Positions 1 through 7,570 of a stretch of 16,718 bases of DNA are shown here, in pieces. This DNA comes from an uncultured Collinsella sp. (GTDB taxonomy: Bacteria; Actinomycetota; Coriobacteriia; Coriobacteriales; Coriobacteriaceae). A program made the position numbers and the translations under genes. Where the stretch lies: assembly GCA_958423535.1 (NCBI GenBank), contig CATZRJ010000039.1, forward strand, positions 1-16,718, given 5' to 3'. Every line of letters starts with the position of its first letter. Position 1 is the first letter of the stretch. Under the pieces are notes generated by a model. The model had not been told where the DNA came from, did no database searches, and was given only the letters and a program-made list of their open reading frames with translations.

Positions 1-21
1 GGTAAACAACCTGCTAAAAAC

Positions 22-93
22 GTTTTACCAAACGTCAACCTAACAATCTAGAAACGCTAATTGATAAAACTGTCAAGAGTTTTACCACGTCAA
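22..93 (+). promoter_or_regulatory. Direct repeats of an operator-like motif upstream of glgB
   Basis: GTTTTACCAAACGTCAA at 22-38 and GTTTTACCACGTCAA at 79-93 are the same motif apart from two extra bases. The first copy also sits in the 10-bp palindrome AAAACGTTTT (17-26). Close relatives recur upstream of the GH13-GH77 gene at 10006-10020, 10122-10136 (- strand), 10198-10211 (- strand) and, shorter, 10238-10247 (- strand). The downstream copy lies about 13 bp before a TATAAA, so it could overlap a -35 region. The motif is asymmetric and the regulator is unknown; a LacI-type or LuxR/MalT-type sugar regulator is possible. The repeats are seen directly; the operator role is inferred. Confidence 0.5.
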
Positions 94-111
94 TTCTGCA
101 AGTGGTATAAA
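82..111 (+). promoter_or_regulatory. Candidate promoter of the glg operon
   Basis: TATAAA at 106-111 is a fair -10 element. An 18-bp spacer places TTACCA (82-87) in the -35 position, a poor match that overlaps the operator-like motif at 79-93. A weak -35 under a repeated motif would fit an activated promoter, but this is inference. It would leave a leader of about 200 nt before glgB. Confidence 0.25.
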
Positions 112-197
112 CATGGCGCTTACCGATTAAACGCCCCCGCAAATCCTCTTTCGTTCATAAAAGTAACGTACAGGTGTTATCGTAGTTTCTGCCGAAA

Positions 198-223
198 GTT
201 CCACCGAGCACGCGAGGTGGAAC
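198..223 (+). promoter_or_regulatory. Leader hairpin upstream of glgB
   Basis: GTTCCACC (198-205) and GGTGGAAC (216-223) form a perfect 8-bp stem with a 10-nt loop, about 100 nt before the glgB start. No T-run follows, so it is not an intrinsic terminator. It could be a leader structure or a protein-binding dyad. Confidence 0.35.
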
Positions 224-323
224 GAATCATAGAACTATCGCCGTCCCTTCGATTCGTGCAGCCTTGGACCTTTCGCATCTAGTCACCAAGGCAACACGCT
301 GCCGCGTCATGATGGGATCAAAC

Positions 324-2570
324 GTGAGCGATACAAAGCTAAAGCCAGCAACCAAAAAGCCTGCTACCCGTAAAGCCGCCCCGCACGCACCGGAGCTCTC
401 CAAGGACGATGTCTACCTGTTTGGCATTGGAATGTGGGAGCGCAGCTGGGAAAAGATGGGCGCTCACCCCGACACGCAGAACCGTACGCGCGGCTGGCGC
501 TTTTGCGTTTGGGCGCCCGACGTAAAGAGCGTTCACGTCATTGGCGAATTTAACGACTGGGATGAACAGGCCAACCCGCTGGTGCCCGTGCATACGAGCT
601 CTATTTGGGAAGGCTTCATTCCTGGCGCCGAGCAGGGTCAGCTCTATAAGTACCTTATCGAAACCAATGAGGGCGAAAAGCTCTACAAGGCCGATCCGTA
701 CGCCTTTAAGGCCGAATGCCCTCCGGGTACCGCCAGCGTGCTGTGGACCCTCGATGGCTACCAGTGGAACGATGCTGCATGGCTCAAGCGCCGCGCCAGC
801 CATAACCACATGTCGCAGCCGCTCAACATCTACGAGGTGCATATTGGCTCGTGGAAGCGCCACGGCGACGCGCCGCAGGGCGAGCCCGACGAGTACGGCA
901 ATTACCCCGGACCCATGGACCCCTTCCCCGCGCAGCGCGGCGAGTTCTACACCTACGACGACCTGTCGGTGGAGCTCGTGGACTACGTGCACGACATGGG
1001 CTACACGCATATCGAGGTCATGCCGCTTATGGAGCATCCCTTCGATGGCTCCTGGGGCTACCAAACGACCGGCTACTACGCCGCCACGTCGCGCTACGGC
1101 AACCCCCAGCAGCTCATGCACTTTATCGATGCGTGCCACGAGGCGGGCATCGGCGTGATCATGGACTGGGTTCCCGGCGGTTTTTGCGCCGACTCCCACG
1201 GCCTTGCCACCTTTAACGGCCACATGCTGTTTGAGCACGAGATTCACCCCAACTGGGGCACGCACAAGTTTGACTTCGCCCGCGGCGAGGTCCGCTCCTT
1301 CCTGGTCTCCAACGTGCTGTACTGGCTCGAGAACTTCCACGTGGACGGCATTCGCATGGACGGCGTGTCCAGTATGCTGTACCTCAACTTTGGCATTGAC
1401 GATCCCAGCCAAAAGAAGTTCAACAAGTACGGTACCGAGGAGGACCTGGACGCCAGCGCGTTTATCCGTCAGGTCAACTGCGCTGTAGAGGCGCACTACC
1501 CCGACGTGATGATGATGGCCGAGGAGTCCACCGCGTGGCCGCTTGTGACCTATCCGCCGCAGGACGGCGGCCTGGGCTTCCACTACAAGTGGGACATGGG
1601 CTGGATGAACGACACCCTGCACTACATGCAGACCGATTTTCCGTGGCGCCCCGGCAACCACGGCCTGCTCACGTTCTCCATCATGTACGCCTTTACCGAG
1701 AACTTCATCTGCCCGCTGAGCCACGACGAAGTCGTGCACGGCAAGTGCTCGCTCATCGGCCGCATGCCGGGCGACTGGTGGCGCCAGTTTGCCGGACTGC
1801 GCACGCTGGCCTTCTACCAGATGACGCATCCCGGTGCCAAGCTCAACTTTATGGGCAACGAGATCGGCCAGTTTATTGAGTGGCGCTACTACGAGTCCAT
1901 CCAGTGGTTCCTGACCGAGGAGTACGAGACCCACCGTCATCATCAGGCGTTCATCAAGGCGCTCAACCACCTGTACACCGCCGAGCCCGCTCTGTACGAG
2001 CGCGGCTACACCGACGACGGCTTTACCTGGATCGACGCGGACAACTCCAAACAGTCCATCGTGAGCTTTGTGCGTCAGGGCGAGGACGTCGATGACGACT
2101 TGGTGATCCTGATCAACTTTGATCCGGCGAGCTACGAGAGCTTCCGCGTGGGAGTGCCGCGCGAGGGCGACTGGGAGGTCATCTTTGACTCCGACCGTCC
2201 CGAGTTTGGCGGCAGCGGCTATGCCGGTGAGGAACCCTACACCTGCTCGAGCGAGCCCTATCCCTGGAACGGGCAGATGGACTCCATTGAGATTAAGGTG
2301 CCCGGCCTGGCAGGCGTGGTGCTTAAGCGCCGCGGGCCCAGCAGCTATAAGCCGCCCGTGGTCGAGAAGCCCAAGAAGGCGACGCGCAAGCGTGCGTCCT
2401 CGGTAAAGCCCAAGCCTGCGGCTGTTAAGAAGGCTCCGGCAAAGGCGAAGGCTGCCAAGCCCGCTGCCAGGGCTTCGGCCAAGACCACCACGGCCAAGAA
2501 GGCGGTCACCAAAAAGACTGCTCCCAAGGCCAAGGCAGCCGCTGTTAAGGCTCCTGCCAAGAAAGCGTAA
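324..2570 (+). CDS. glgB: 1,4-alpha-glucan branching enzyme with a lysine/alanine-rich C-terminal tail
   Basis: GlgB cuts an alpha-1,4 chain and re-attaches it by an alpha-1,6 bond, creating glycogen branches in the cytoplasm. From a GTG start the protein has 748 residues: a short basic N-terminus, a CBM48-like domain (about 45-150), a GH13 barrel (about 170-550), a C-terminal beta domain, and a Lys/Ala/Pro/Thr tail from about 676 to the end. Catalytic residues are visible: nucleophile Asp346 in RMDGVSS, Glu400 in AEEST, and Asp468 in PLSHDEVVHGK. Region I reads DWVPGGF, so Gly286 replaces a usually conserved His (DWVPGHF in E. coli). The start is uncertain. GTG 324 has GATGGGA 6 nt upstream and gives MSDTKLKP; ATG 309 is in frame but lacks a well-spaced ribosome site. 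It is the first gene of the glg operon, 94 nt before glgP. Confidence 0.93.
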   Translation: MSDTKLKPATKKPATRKAAPHAPELSKDDVYLFGIGMWERSWEKMGAHPDTQNRTRGWRFCVWAPDVKSVHVIGEFNDWDEQANPLVPVHTSSIWEGFIPGAEQGQLYKYLIETNEGEKLYKADPYAFKAECPPGTASVLWTLDGYQWNDAAWLKRRASHNHMSQPLNIYEVHIGSWKRHGDAPQGEPDEYGNYPGPMDPFPAQRGEFYTYDDLSVELVDYVHDMGYTHIEVMPLMEHPFDGSWGYQTTGYYAATSRYGNPQQLMHFIDACHEAGIGVIMDWVPGGFCADSHGLATFNGHMLFEHEIHPNWGTHKFDFARGEVRSFLVSNVLYWLENFHVDGIRMDGVSSMLYLNFGIDDPSQKKFNKYGTEEDLDASAFIRQVNCAVEAHYPDVMMMAEESTAWPLVTYPPQDGGLGFHYKWDMGWMNDTLHYMQTDFPWRPGNHGLLTFSIMYAFTENFICPLSHDEVVHGKCSLIGRMPGDWWRQFAGLRTLAFYQMTHPGAKLNFMGNEIGQFIEWRYYESIQWFLTEEYETHRHHQAFIKALNHLYTAEPALYERGYTDDGFTWIDADNSKQSIVSFVRQGEDVDDDLVILINFDPASYESFRVGVPREGDWEVIFDSDRPEFGGSGYAGEEPYTCSSEPYPWNGQMDSIEIKVPGLAGVVLKRRGPSSYKPPVVEKPKKATRKRASSVKPKPAAVKKAPAKAKAAKPAARASAKTTTAKKAVTKKTAPKAKAAAVKAPAKKA
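2349..2567 (+). repeat. Low-complexity coding tract: cationic tail of GlgB
   Basis: About 73 codons are built almost only from Lys, Ala, Pro, Thr, Val, Arg and Ser, with a single Glu and no aromatic residue, in motifs such as KKAPAKAKAAK and KKAVTKKTAPK. The composition resembles histone H1, AlgP or Hc-type tails and is foreign to the branching-enzyme fold. It should be disordered and strongly basic. Confidence 0.8.
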
Positions 2571-2580
2571 CAAAAGCGTT

Positions 2581-2598
2581 ACGGGTGCAATTACCCGT
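2581..2598 (+). promoter_or_regulatory. Small hairpin in the glgB-glgP gap
   Basis: ACGGGT (2581-2586) and ACCCGT (2593-2598) form a 6-bp stem with a 6-nt loop, 11 nt after the glgB stop. A G-run follows instead of a T-run, so it is unlikely to terminate. It may mark a processing or stabilising structure in the operon mRNA. Confidence 0.25.
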
Positions 2599-2664
2599 CC
2601 CGTGGGGGCGTAGGATACAAGTCATAACCGTTCCGGGAGAAACATCCCCGGGGGAAAGGAACGT

Positions 2665-5091
2665 ATGAATAAGATCTTCGACAACAAGCAGGAGTTTACC
2701 GAGCTCTATCGCGATGCCGTCATGAGCATTAGCGGCAAGAGCGTCGAGGCCGCCAGCGATCTGGACCGCTTTAACGCCCTGGCCAAGCTCGTGGCCGAGA
2801 AGGCCCGCACCGTTGCCACCAAGAGCGACGCCCGTGCCACCGCCGAGGGCAAGAAGCGCGTGTACTACTTCTCGATCGAGTTTTTGATCGGCCGCCTGCT
2901 CGACAACTACCTGCTCAACTTTGGCGTGCGCGACATGGTCGCCGAGGCGCTCGACGACATGGGCTTCGACCTTTCCGTCATCGAGAACCAGGAACCCGAT
3001 CCGGCGCTGGGCAACGGTGGCCTGGGCCGTCTGGCCGCATGCTTCCTGGATTCCATGGCAGCCGAGGGCATCGCCGGCTACGGCAACGGCATGCGCTACC
3101 GCTACGGCCTGTTTAAGCAGGAGATCGTCAACGGCAGCCAGGTCGAGGCCACGGACGAGTGGCTCACCCACGGCTATCCCTGGGAGGTCCGACGTCAGGA
3201 CAAGGCCGTGACCATTAAGTTTGGCGGCCACGTCGAGGGCTTTGAGGAGAACGGACGCACGTTCTACCGCACGGTGGACACGCAGGACATTCTGGCCGTC
3301 CCTTATGACATCCCCGTGGTGGGCTATGCCGGTGAGACCGTCAACAAGCTGCGCGTCTGGGCCGCCGAGCCGGTCGAGGAGCACTTTGACCTTGAGGCCT
3401 TCAACCGCGGCGACTATGCCCTGGCCGATGCCGAGCGCGCCGAGGCCGAGGCCATCAGCGCCATCCTCTACCCCAACGACGCCGGCGAGCACGGCCGTCT
3501 GCTGCGCCTGAAGCAGGAGTACCTGTTTGTCTCGGCCGGCATCTACAGCCTGCTCGACACCTTTGAGAAGGAGCACGGCGAGAACTGGGAGCTGCTGCCG
3601 CAGTTTGTGGCCATCCACACCAACGACACGCATCCCGCCATGTGCGGTCCCGAGCTCATGCGTATCCTCATCGACGAGAAAAAGCTCGAGTGGGATGACG
3701 CTTGGAGCATCGTGACGCAGGTCGTGAGCTACACCAACCACACCATCCTGCCCGAGGCCCTGGAGAAGTGGCCCATCGGCATGTTCTCCAAGCTCCTCCC
3801 CCGTGTGTACCAGATCATCGACGAGATCAGCCGTCGTTGGCACGAGTCGTTCGACACCACGCAGGAGGGCTGGCAGGAGCGTCTGCGCCAGACCGCCATC
3901 CTGTGGGACGGCGAGATTCGCATGGCCAACCTGTCCGTGATCTGCAGCCACAGCGTCAACGGCGTGGCCAAGATCCACTCCGACATCATCAAGAACATCG
4001 TGCTCAAGGACTTCTACGCCCTGGCGCCCGAGAAGTTCAACAACAAGACCAACGGCATCTCGCACCGTCGCTTCTTTGCCGAGGCCAACCCCACCTATGC
4101 CAAGCTCGTGACCGAGGCCATTGGCGACGGCTGGCTTAAGGACGCCTTTGAACTGGAGAAGCTCAAAGAGTTCCAAAACGACACCGAGTTCCTGAAGGCC
4201 GTGGGTGCCTCCAAGCGCGCCAACAAGGAGCGCCTGGCCGCCTATGTCAAGTCCGAAACCGGTCTGATCATTGACCCCAACACCGTCTTCGATGTCCAGG
4301 TGAAGCGCTTCCATGCCTACAAGCGCCAGCTCATGAACATCATGAAGGTGATGGACATCTACAACCGTCGCATCGCCGATCCCAACTTCCACGTGACGCC
4401 GACGACCTTCATCTTTAGCGGCAAGGCTGCCTCGAGCTACACCTTTGCCAAGGAGACCATCCGCCTCATTAACTCCGTGGCCGACGTCATCAACAACGAT
4501 CCGCGCGTCAACGAGGTCATGAAGGTCTGCTTTATCCCCAACTTCCGCGTGAGCAACGCCCAGCTCATCTACCCCGCCGCCGAGATTTCGGAGCAGATCT
4601 CCACGGCCGGCAAGGAGGCCTCGGGCACGTCCAACATGAAGCTCATGATGAACGGTGCCATTACGCTGGGCACCCTCGACGGCGCTAACATCGAGATCGC
4701 CGACCTGGCCGGTCGCGAGAACGAGGCCATCTTTGGTCTGACCGCCCCCGAGGTCGAGCAGCTCTGGGCATCGAACAGCTACTTTGCGTGGGATACCCTC
4801 AACGGCGACCGTGAGCGTCTGGGCCGCGTGATGGACGAGCTCAAGGACAACACCTTTGCGGGTCTTTCGGGCAACTTTGAGAGCATCTACAACGAGCTCA
4901 TGAACAACAACGACCCCGACCTGGTCATGGCCGATTTCCGCAGCTACGTGGATGCGTGGGAGAAGCTCACGGGCAGCTACGGCGACCAGGAGACCTGGAA
5001 CCGCAAGGCACTGCTCAACACCGCCTCGAGCGGCTGGTTCTCGAGCGACCGCACCATTCGCGAGTACCGCGACGAGATCTGGCACGCGTAA
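2665..5091 (+). CDS. glgP: Glycogen/starch/alpha-glucan phosphorylase
   Basis: This PLP-dependent GT35 enzyme releases glucose-1-phosphate from non-reducing ends of glycogen using phosphate, in the cytoplasm. The 808-residue length is normal for a bacterial phosphorylase. The PLP-binding region KEASGTSNMKLMMNGA is clear, with the Schiff-base Lys at 659, followed by the family signature GAITLGTLDGANIEI. The N-terminal part carries YYFSIEFLIGRLL, and NGGLGRLAACFLDS follows. The ATG is preceded by a strong GGAAAGGA ribosome site. It lies between glgB and glgC on the same strand, so degradation is encoded within the synthesis operon, as in many Firmicutes. Codon use matches its neighbours and nothing looks broken. 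Confidence 0.96.
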   Translation: MNKIFDNKQEFTELYRDAVMSISGKSVEAASDLDRFNALAKLVAEKARTVATKSDARATAEGKKRVYYFSIEFLIGRLLDNYLLNFGVRDMVAEALDDMGFDLSVIENQEPDPALGNGGLGRLAACFLDSMAAEGIAGYGNGMRYRYGLFKQEIVNGSQVEATDEWLTHGYPWEVRRQDKAVTIKFGGHVEGFEENGRTFYRTVDTQDILAVPYDIPVVGYAGETVNKLRVWAAEPVEEHFDLEAFNRGDYALADAERAEAEAISAILYPNDAGEHGRLLRLKQEYLFVSAGIYSLLDTFEKEHGENWELLPQFVAIHTNDTHPAMCGPELMRILIDEKKLEWDDAWSIVTQVVSYTNHTILPEALEKWPIGMFSKLLPRVYQIIDEISRRWHESFDTTQEGWQERLRQTAILWDGEIRMANLSVICSHSVNGVAKIHSDIIKNIVLKDFYALAPEKFNNKTNGISHRRFFAEANPTYAKLVTEAIGDGWLKDAFELEKLKEFQNDTEFLKAVGASKRANKERLAAYVKSETGLIIDPNTVFDVQVKRFHAYKRQLMNIMKVMDIYNRRIADPNFHVTPTTFIFSGKAASSYTFAKETIRLINSVADVINNDPRVNEVMKVCFIPNFRVSNAQLIYPAAEISEQISTAGKEASGTSNMKLMMNGAITLGTLDGANIEIADLAGRENEAIFGLTAPEVEQLWASNSYFAWDTLNGDRERLGRVMDELKDNTFAGLSGNFESIYNELMNNNDPDLVMADFRSYVDAWEKLTGSYGDQETWNRKALLNTASSGWFSSDRTIREYRDEIWHA

Positions 5092-5128
5092 AGGCGCACG
5101 AGCTCCCCTATGCCAGCACGGCATTACT

Positions 5129-5159
5129 CGACGGGCGTGACGTTGCGCCGCGCCCGTCG
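5129..5159 (+). promoter_or_regulatory. 9-bp hairpin in the glgP-glgC gap
   Basis: CGACGGGCG (5129-5137) and CGCCCGTCG (5151-5159) are perfect inverted repeats with a 13-nt loop, in the 108-nt gap between glgP and glgC. Only TTT follows, at a distance, so a classical terminator is unlikely. An mRNA-processing site, a 3' stabilising structure for glgBP, or a partial attenuator are options. Confidence 0.45.
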
Positions 5160-5199
5160 CTAATGGGTTTAGGAACATCGATGACAGAAGGAGAAATCG

Positions 5200-6348
5200 A
5201 TGAGTAAGAAAGAATGCATCGCGATGCTCCTCGCAGGAGGACAGGGCAGCCGATTGGGGGCACTCACCCAAAAGATCGCTAAGCCGGCGGTTAGCTTTGG
5301 TGGCAAGTTCCGCATTATCGACTTTTCGCTGTCCAACTGCTCCAACTCGGGCATCGACACGGTGGGCGTTCTGACGCAGTACCGTCCCTTCCTGCTGCAT
5401 GCCTATGTGGGCTCCGGCGAGGCCTGGGATCTGGACAGCCGTGACGGCGGCGTATCGATCCTGCCGCCGTACGAGACGCAGACCGGCGGCGCATGGTATG
5501 CGGGCACGGCCGACGCCATTACGCAGAACCTCGACTACATCAAGGCCAACGACCCCAAGTACGTCCTGATTCTTTCGGGCGATCACCTGTATCGCATGGA
5601 CTACCGTAAGATGCTCAAGACGCACATTGAGAACAACGCCGACCTCACGGTGAGCGTCATGCCCGTGCCGTGGGAAGAGGCCAGCCGCTTTGGCATCCTG
5701 ACCACCGACCCCGAGGACGGCCGCATCACCAAGTTCACCGAGAAGCCCGATAAGCCCGATTCGAATCTCGCGTCCATGGGCATCTACATCTTCTCGGCCG
5801 ACGTGCTGATCGAGGCGCTCGAGGAGGACGCTCTGGACCAGCGTTCGAGCCACGACTTTGGCAAGGACATCATCCCCAAGCTGCTCGGCGAGAACAAGCG
5901 CCTGTACAGCTACGAGTTCCACGGCTTTTGGAAGGACGTCGGCACCATTGCCAGCTTCCACGAGACCTCGATGGACCTGCTGGGCAACAACCCCGAGTTC
6001 GATCTGTTTGACATGCACTTCCCCATCATGTCCAACATCACCACGCGTCCGCCGCACTACATTGGCCCGGACGGCCGCCTGGACGATTGCCTGGTCTCCA
6101 ACGGCTGCAAGATCTACGGCACCGCTCGCCACTCGATCCTTTCGACCGATGTCATCATCGAGGAGCGCGCCGTGGTCGAGGACTCCGTGCTGCTGCCGGG
6201 TGCGCACGTTAAGAGCGGCGCGCACATCTGCCGCGCTATTTTGGGCGAGAACTCCACGGTCGAAGAGGGCGTGAAGCTCGGCTCTGTCGATACCACCAAG
6301 GATACGGCCGTCGTTGGAAATGACGTCGTTATCGGGAAGGGGGAATGA
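5200..6348 (+). CDS. glgC: Glucose-1-phosphate adenylyltransferase, catalytic subunit
   Basis: GlgC makes ADP-glucose and pyrophosphate from ATP and glucose-1-phosphate, the committed step of bacterial glycogen synthesis. The 382-residue protein has the nucleotide-binding loop LLAGGQGSRLGALT (GGQGSRL at 13-19), the catalytic Asp128 in SGDHLYRMDY, the glucose-1-phosphate-binding Lys182 in TEKP, and a C-terminal left-handed beta-helix (about 290-380) with repeated I/V-G-x-x hexapeptide character. The ATG has the good ribosome site AGAAGGAGA. Its stop is 4 nt before glgD. As all catalytic motifs are intact here and absent from GlgD, this is probably the active subunit of a GlgC/GlgD heterotetramer. 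Confidence 0.96.
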   Translation: MSKKECIAMLLAGGQGSRLGALTQKIAKPAVSFGGKFRIIDFSLSNCSNSGIDTVGVLTQYRPFLLHAYVGSGEAWDLDSRDGGVSILPPYETQTGGAWYAGTADAITQNLDYIKANDPKYVLILSGDHLYRMDYRKMLKTHIENNADLTVSVMPVPWEEASRFGILTTDPEDGRITKFTEKPDKPDSNLASMGIYIFSADVLIEALEEDALDQRSSHDFGKDIIPKLLGENKRLYSYEFHGFWKDVGTIASFHETSMDLLGNNPEFDLFDMHFPIMSNITTRPPHYIGPDGRLDDCLVSNGCKIYGTARHSILSTDVIIEERAVVEDSVLLPGAHVKSGAHICRAILGENSTVEEGVKLGSVDTTKDTAVVGNDVVIGKGE

Positions 6349-6352
6349 TCCG

Positions 6353-7480
6353 ATGATCAATCGCAAGGCCATCGGTTATATCACCGCTAACTACTCTTCG
6401 AGCTACGGCAGCGTCCTGCTCAAGGACCGCCCCATCGCGTCCGTTCCCTTTTTGGGCCGCTACCGCCTGATCGACTTTCCGCTGTCCAACATGATGAATG
6501 CCGGCATCAAGACCGTCGGCGTCGTCATGCCGGGCAACTACCGCTCGCTGATCGACCACGTTGGCTCGGGCAAGGACTGGGGCCTGGACCGCAAGAAGGG
6601 CGGCCTGTTCATGGTGCCCGGCAACGCGTATGGCACCACCAAGGGCGGCATGCGCTTCCTGCTGCGCGACATCATCTCCAACAAGACGCTGTTCCAGCGC
6701 TCGGACAAGCCCTATGTTGTGATGATGGGCACCAACATCATCTTTAACATGGATCTCAACACCATCATCGACGCGCACGAGAACTCCGGTGCCCAGATGA
6801 CCGTGGTGTACTGCAAGGCCACGCGCAACGTCGATGACGAGACCAAACTCGAGATTAACGAGAACGGTCGCCTGACGGGCGTGAGCGCCGGCGTCGCGTA
6901 CGGCGACAACGCCTCTATGGACTGCTGCATCGTCAACCGCGAGACGCTGCTCGAGATTATCGACCACTACCAGGCCGCCGACTATCTGGACCTGCTCGAG
7001 GCACTCCAGGGCGACTTTGGCAACATCGACGTGTGCAGCTACGAGTACAAGGGCGAGGTCGTGGGCGTGTTTAGCGAGAAGTCGCTGTATCGCCGCAGCA
7101 TGGACCTGCTTGACCAAACCGTGGCCGACCAGCTCTTCGATCCCGAGCGCCCGATCCTGACCAAGGCTCACGACGTGCCGCCTTCGCGCTATGCGACCGG
7201 TAGCCACGCGTGCAACTCGATCATCTCGGCCGGCTGTATCATCAAGGGCACCGTGCGCAATTCGATCCTGTCGCGCGGCGTCGTGGTCGAGGAGGGCGCC
7301 TCGGTGACCAACTCGATCATCAACCAGAGCTGTGTCATCAAGAGCGGCGCACGCGTTGAGAACGCCATTCTGGACAAGAACAACGTGGTTCCCACCAACA
7401 CCGAGCTTCGCGGCACGCCCGAGAACATCCTGGTGCTGGGCAAGGCTCCGTTAACTTCCGACACCACCATCGTACGTTAA
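6353..7480 (+). CDS. glgD: GlgD, non-catalytic/regulatory ADP-glucose pyrophosphorylase subunit
   Basis: GlgD is a paralogue of GlgC that, in Firmicutes, pairs with it and raises or tunes its activity. The 375-residue protein keeps the nucleotidyltransferase fold (PFLGRYRLIDFPLSNMMNAG, then HVGSGKDWGLDRKKGG) and a C-terminal beta-helix (about 280-375). The GGQGSRL loop is missing (YITANYSSSYGSVLLKDRP instead) and the catalytic Asp is replaced (MMGTNIIFNMD, Thr127), so it should not catalyse by itself. The ATG at 6353 lies 4 nt after the glgC stop with AAGGGGG upstream, which implies coupled translation; an upstream in-frame start at 6314 would overlap glgC and is less likely. Confidence 0.94.
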   Translation: MINRKAIGYITANYSSSYGSVLLKDRPIASVPFLGRYRLIDFPLSNMMNAGIKTVGVVMPGNYRSLIDHVGSGKDWGLDRKKGGLFMVPGNAYGTTKGGMRFLLRDIISNKTLFQRSDKPYVVMMGTNIIFNMDLNTIIDAHENSGAQMTVVYCKATRNVDDETKLEINENGRLTGVSAGVAYGDNASMDCCIVNRETLLEIIDHYQAADYLDLLEALQGDFGNIDVCSYEYKGEVVGVFSEKSLYRRSMDLLDQTVADQLFDPERPILTKAHDVPPSRYATGSHACNSIISAGCIIKGTVRNSILSRGVVVEEGASVTNSIINQSCVIKSGARVENAILDKNNVVPTNTELRGTPENILVLGKAPLTSDTTIVR

Positions 7481-7511
7481 CGTTGGCACCGCAACATCGC
7501 TCGTAACATGT

Positions 7512-7547
7512 AGAATAGCCGCCCGGTTAGCGCCAGGCGGCTATTCT
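7512..7547 (+). promoter_or_regulatory. 12-bp perfect hairpin between glgD and glgA
   Basis: AGAATAGCCGCC (7512-7523) and GGCGGCTATTCT (7536-7547) pair perfectly around a 12-nt loop. The right arm ends 23 nt before the glgA ATG. There is no T-run after it, so it is not a standard intrinsic terminator. It could be an RNA-processing or attenuation structure setting glgA level relative to glgCD. The bases TAGAAT (7511-7516) could alternatively act as a -10 element, but no good -35 sits at the right distance. Confidence 0.55.
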
Positions 7548-7570
7548 CGAATTGCAACATGGGAGACAAT

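Larger units (their letters stand above)
1..323. other. Intergenic region upstream of the glycogen operon
   Basis: No convincing gene lies here. A 73-codon frame from a TTG at 61 has no ribosome site, resembles nothing I know, and runs past the likely glgB start. The stretch is richer in A+T than the genes and holds two direct copies of an operator-like motif (22-38 and 79-93), a TATAAA candidate -10 element (106-111) and an 8-bp hairpin (198-223). It is probably the promoter and leader of the glg operon. The left edge of the window truncates whatever precedes it. Confidence 0.7.

Noticed and set aside
61..282. A 73-codon + strand ORF upstream of glgB
   Set aside because: It begins with TTG and has no ribosome site; it contains the operator-like repeat and hairpin and shows no similarity to a known small protein.
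264..323. Longer N-terminus for GlgB from TTG 264
   Set aside because: The extra residues show no conservation signal and no ribosome site precedes the TTG; GTG 324 or ATG 309 fit better.
339..2573. A 744-codon - strand frame opposite glgB
   Set aside because: It is fully antisense to GlgB with its catalytic motifs; the translation is a low-complexity mix of Val, Leu, His and Arg with no recognisable domain.
2545..6372. A 1275-codon open frame on the - strand across glgP and glgC
   Set aside because: It lies opposite two certain enzymes, has no family resemblance and no credible start. It is the open antisense frame expected from strong GC3 codon bias.
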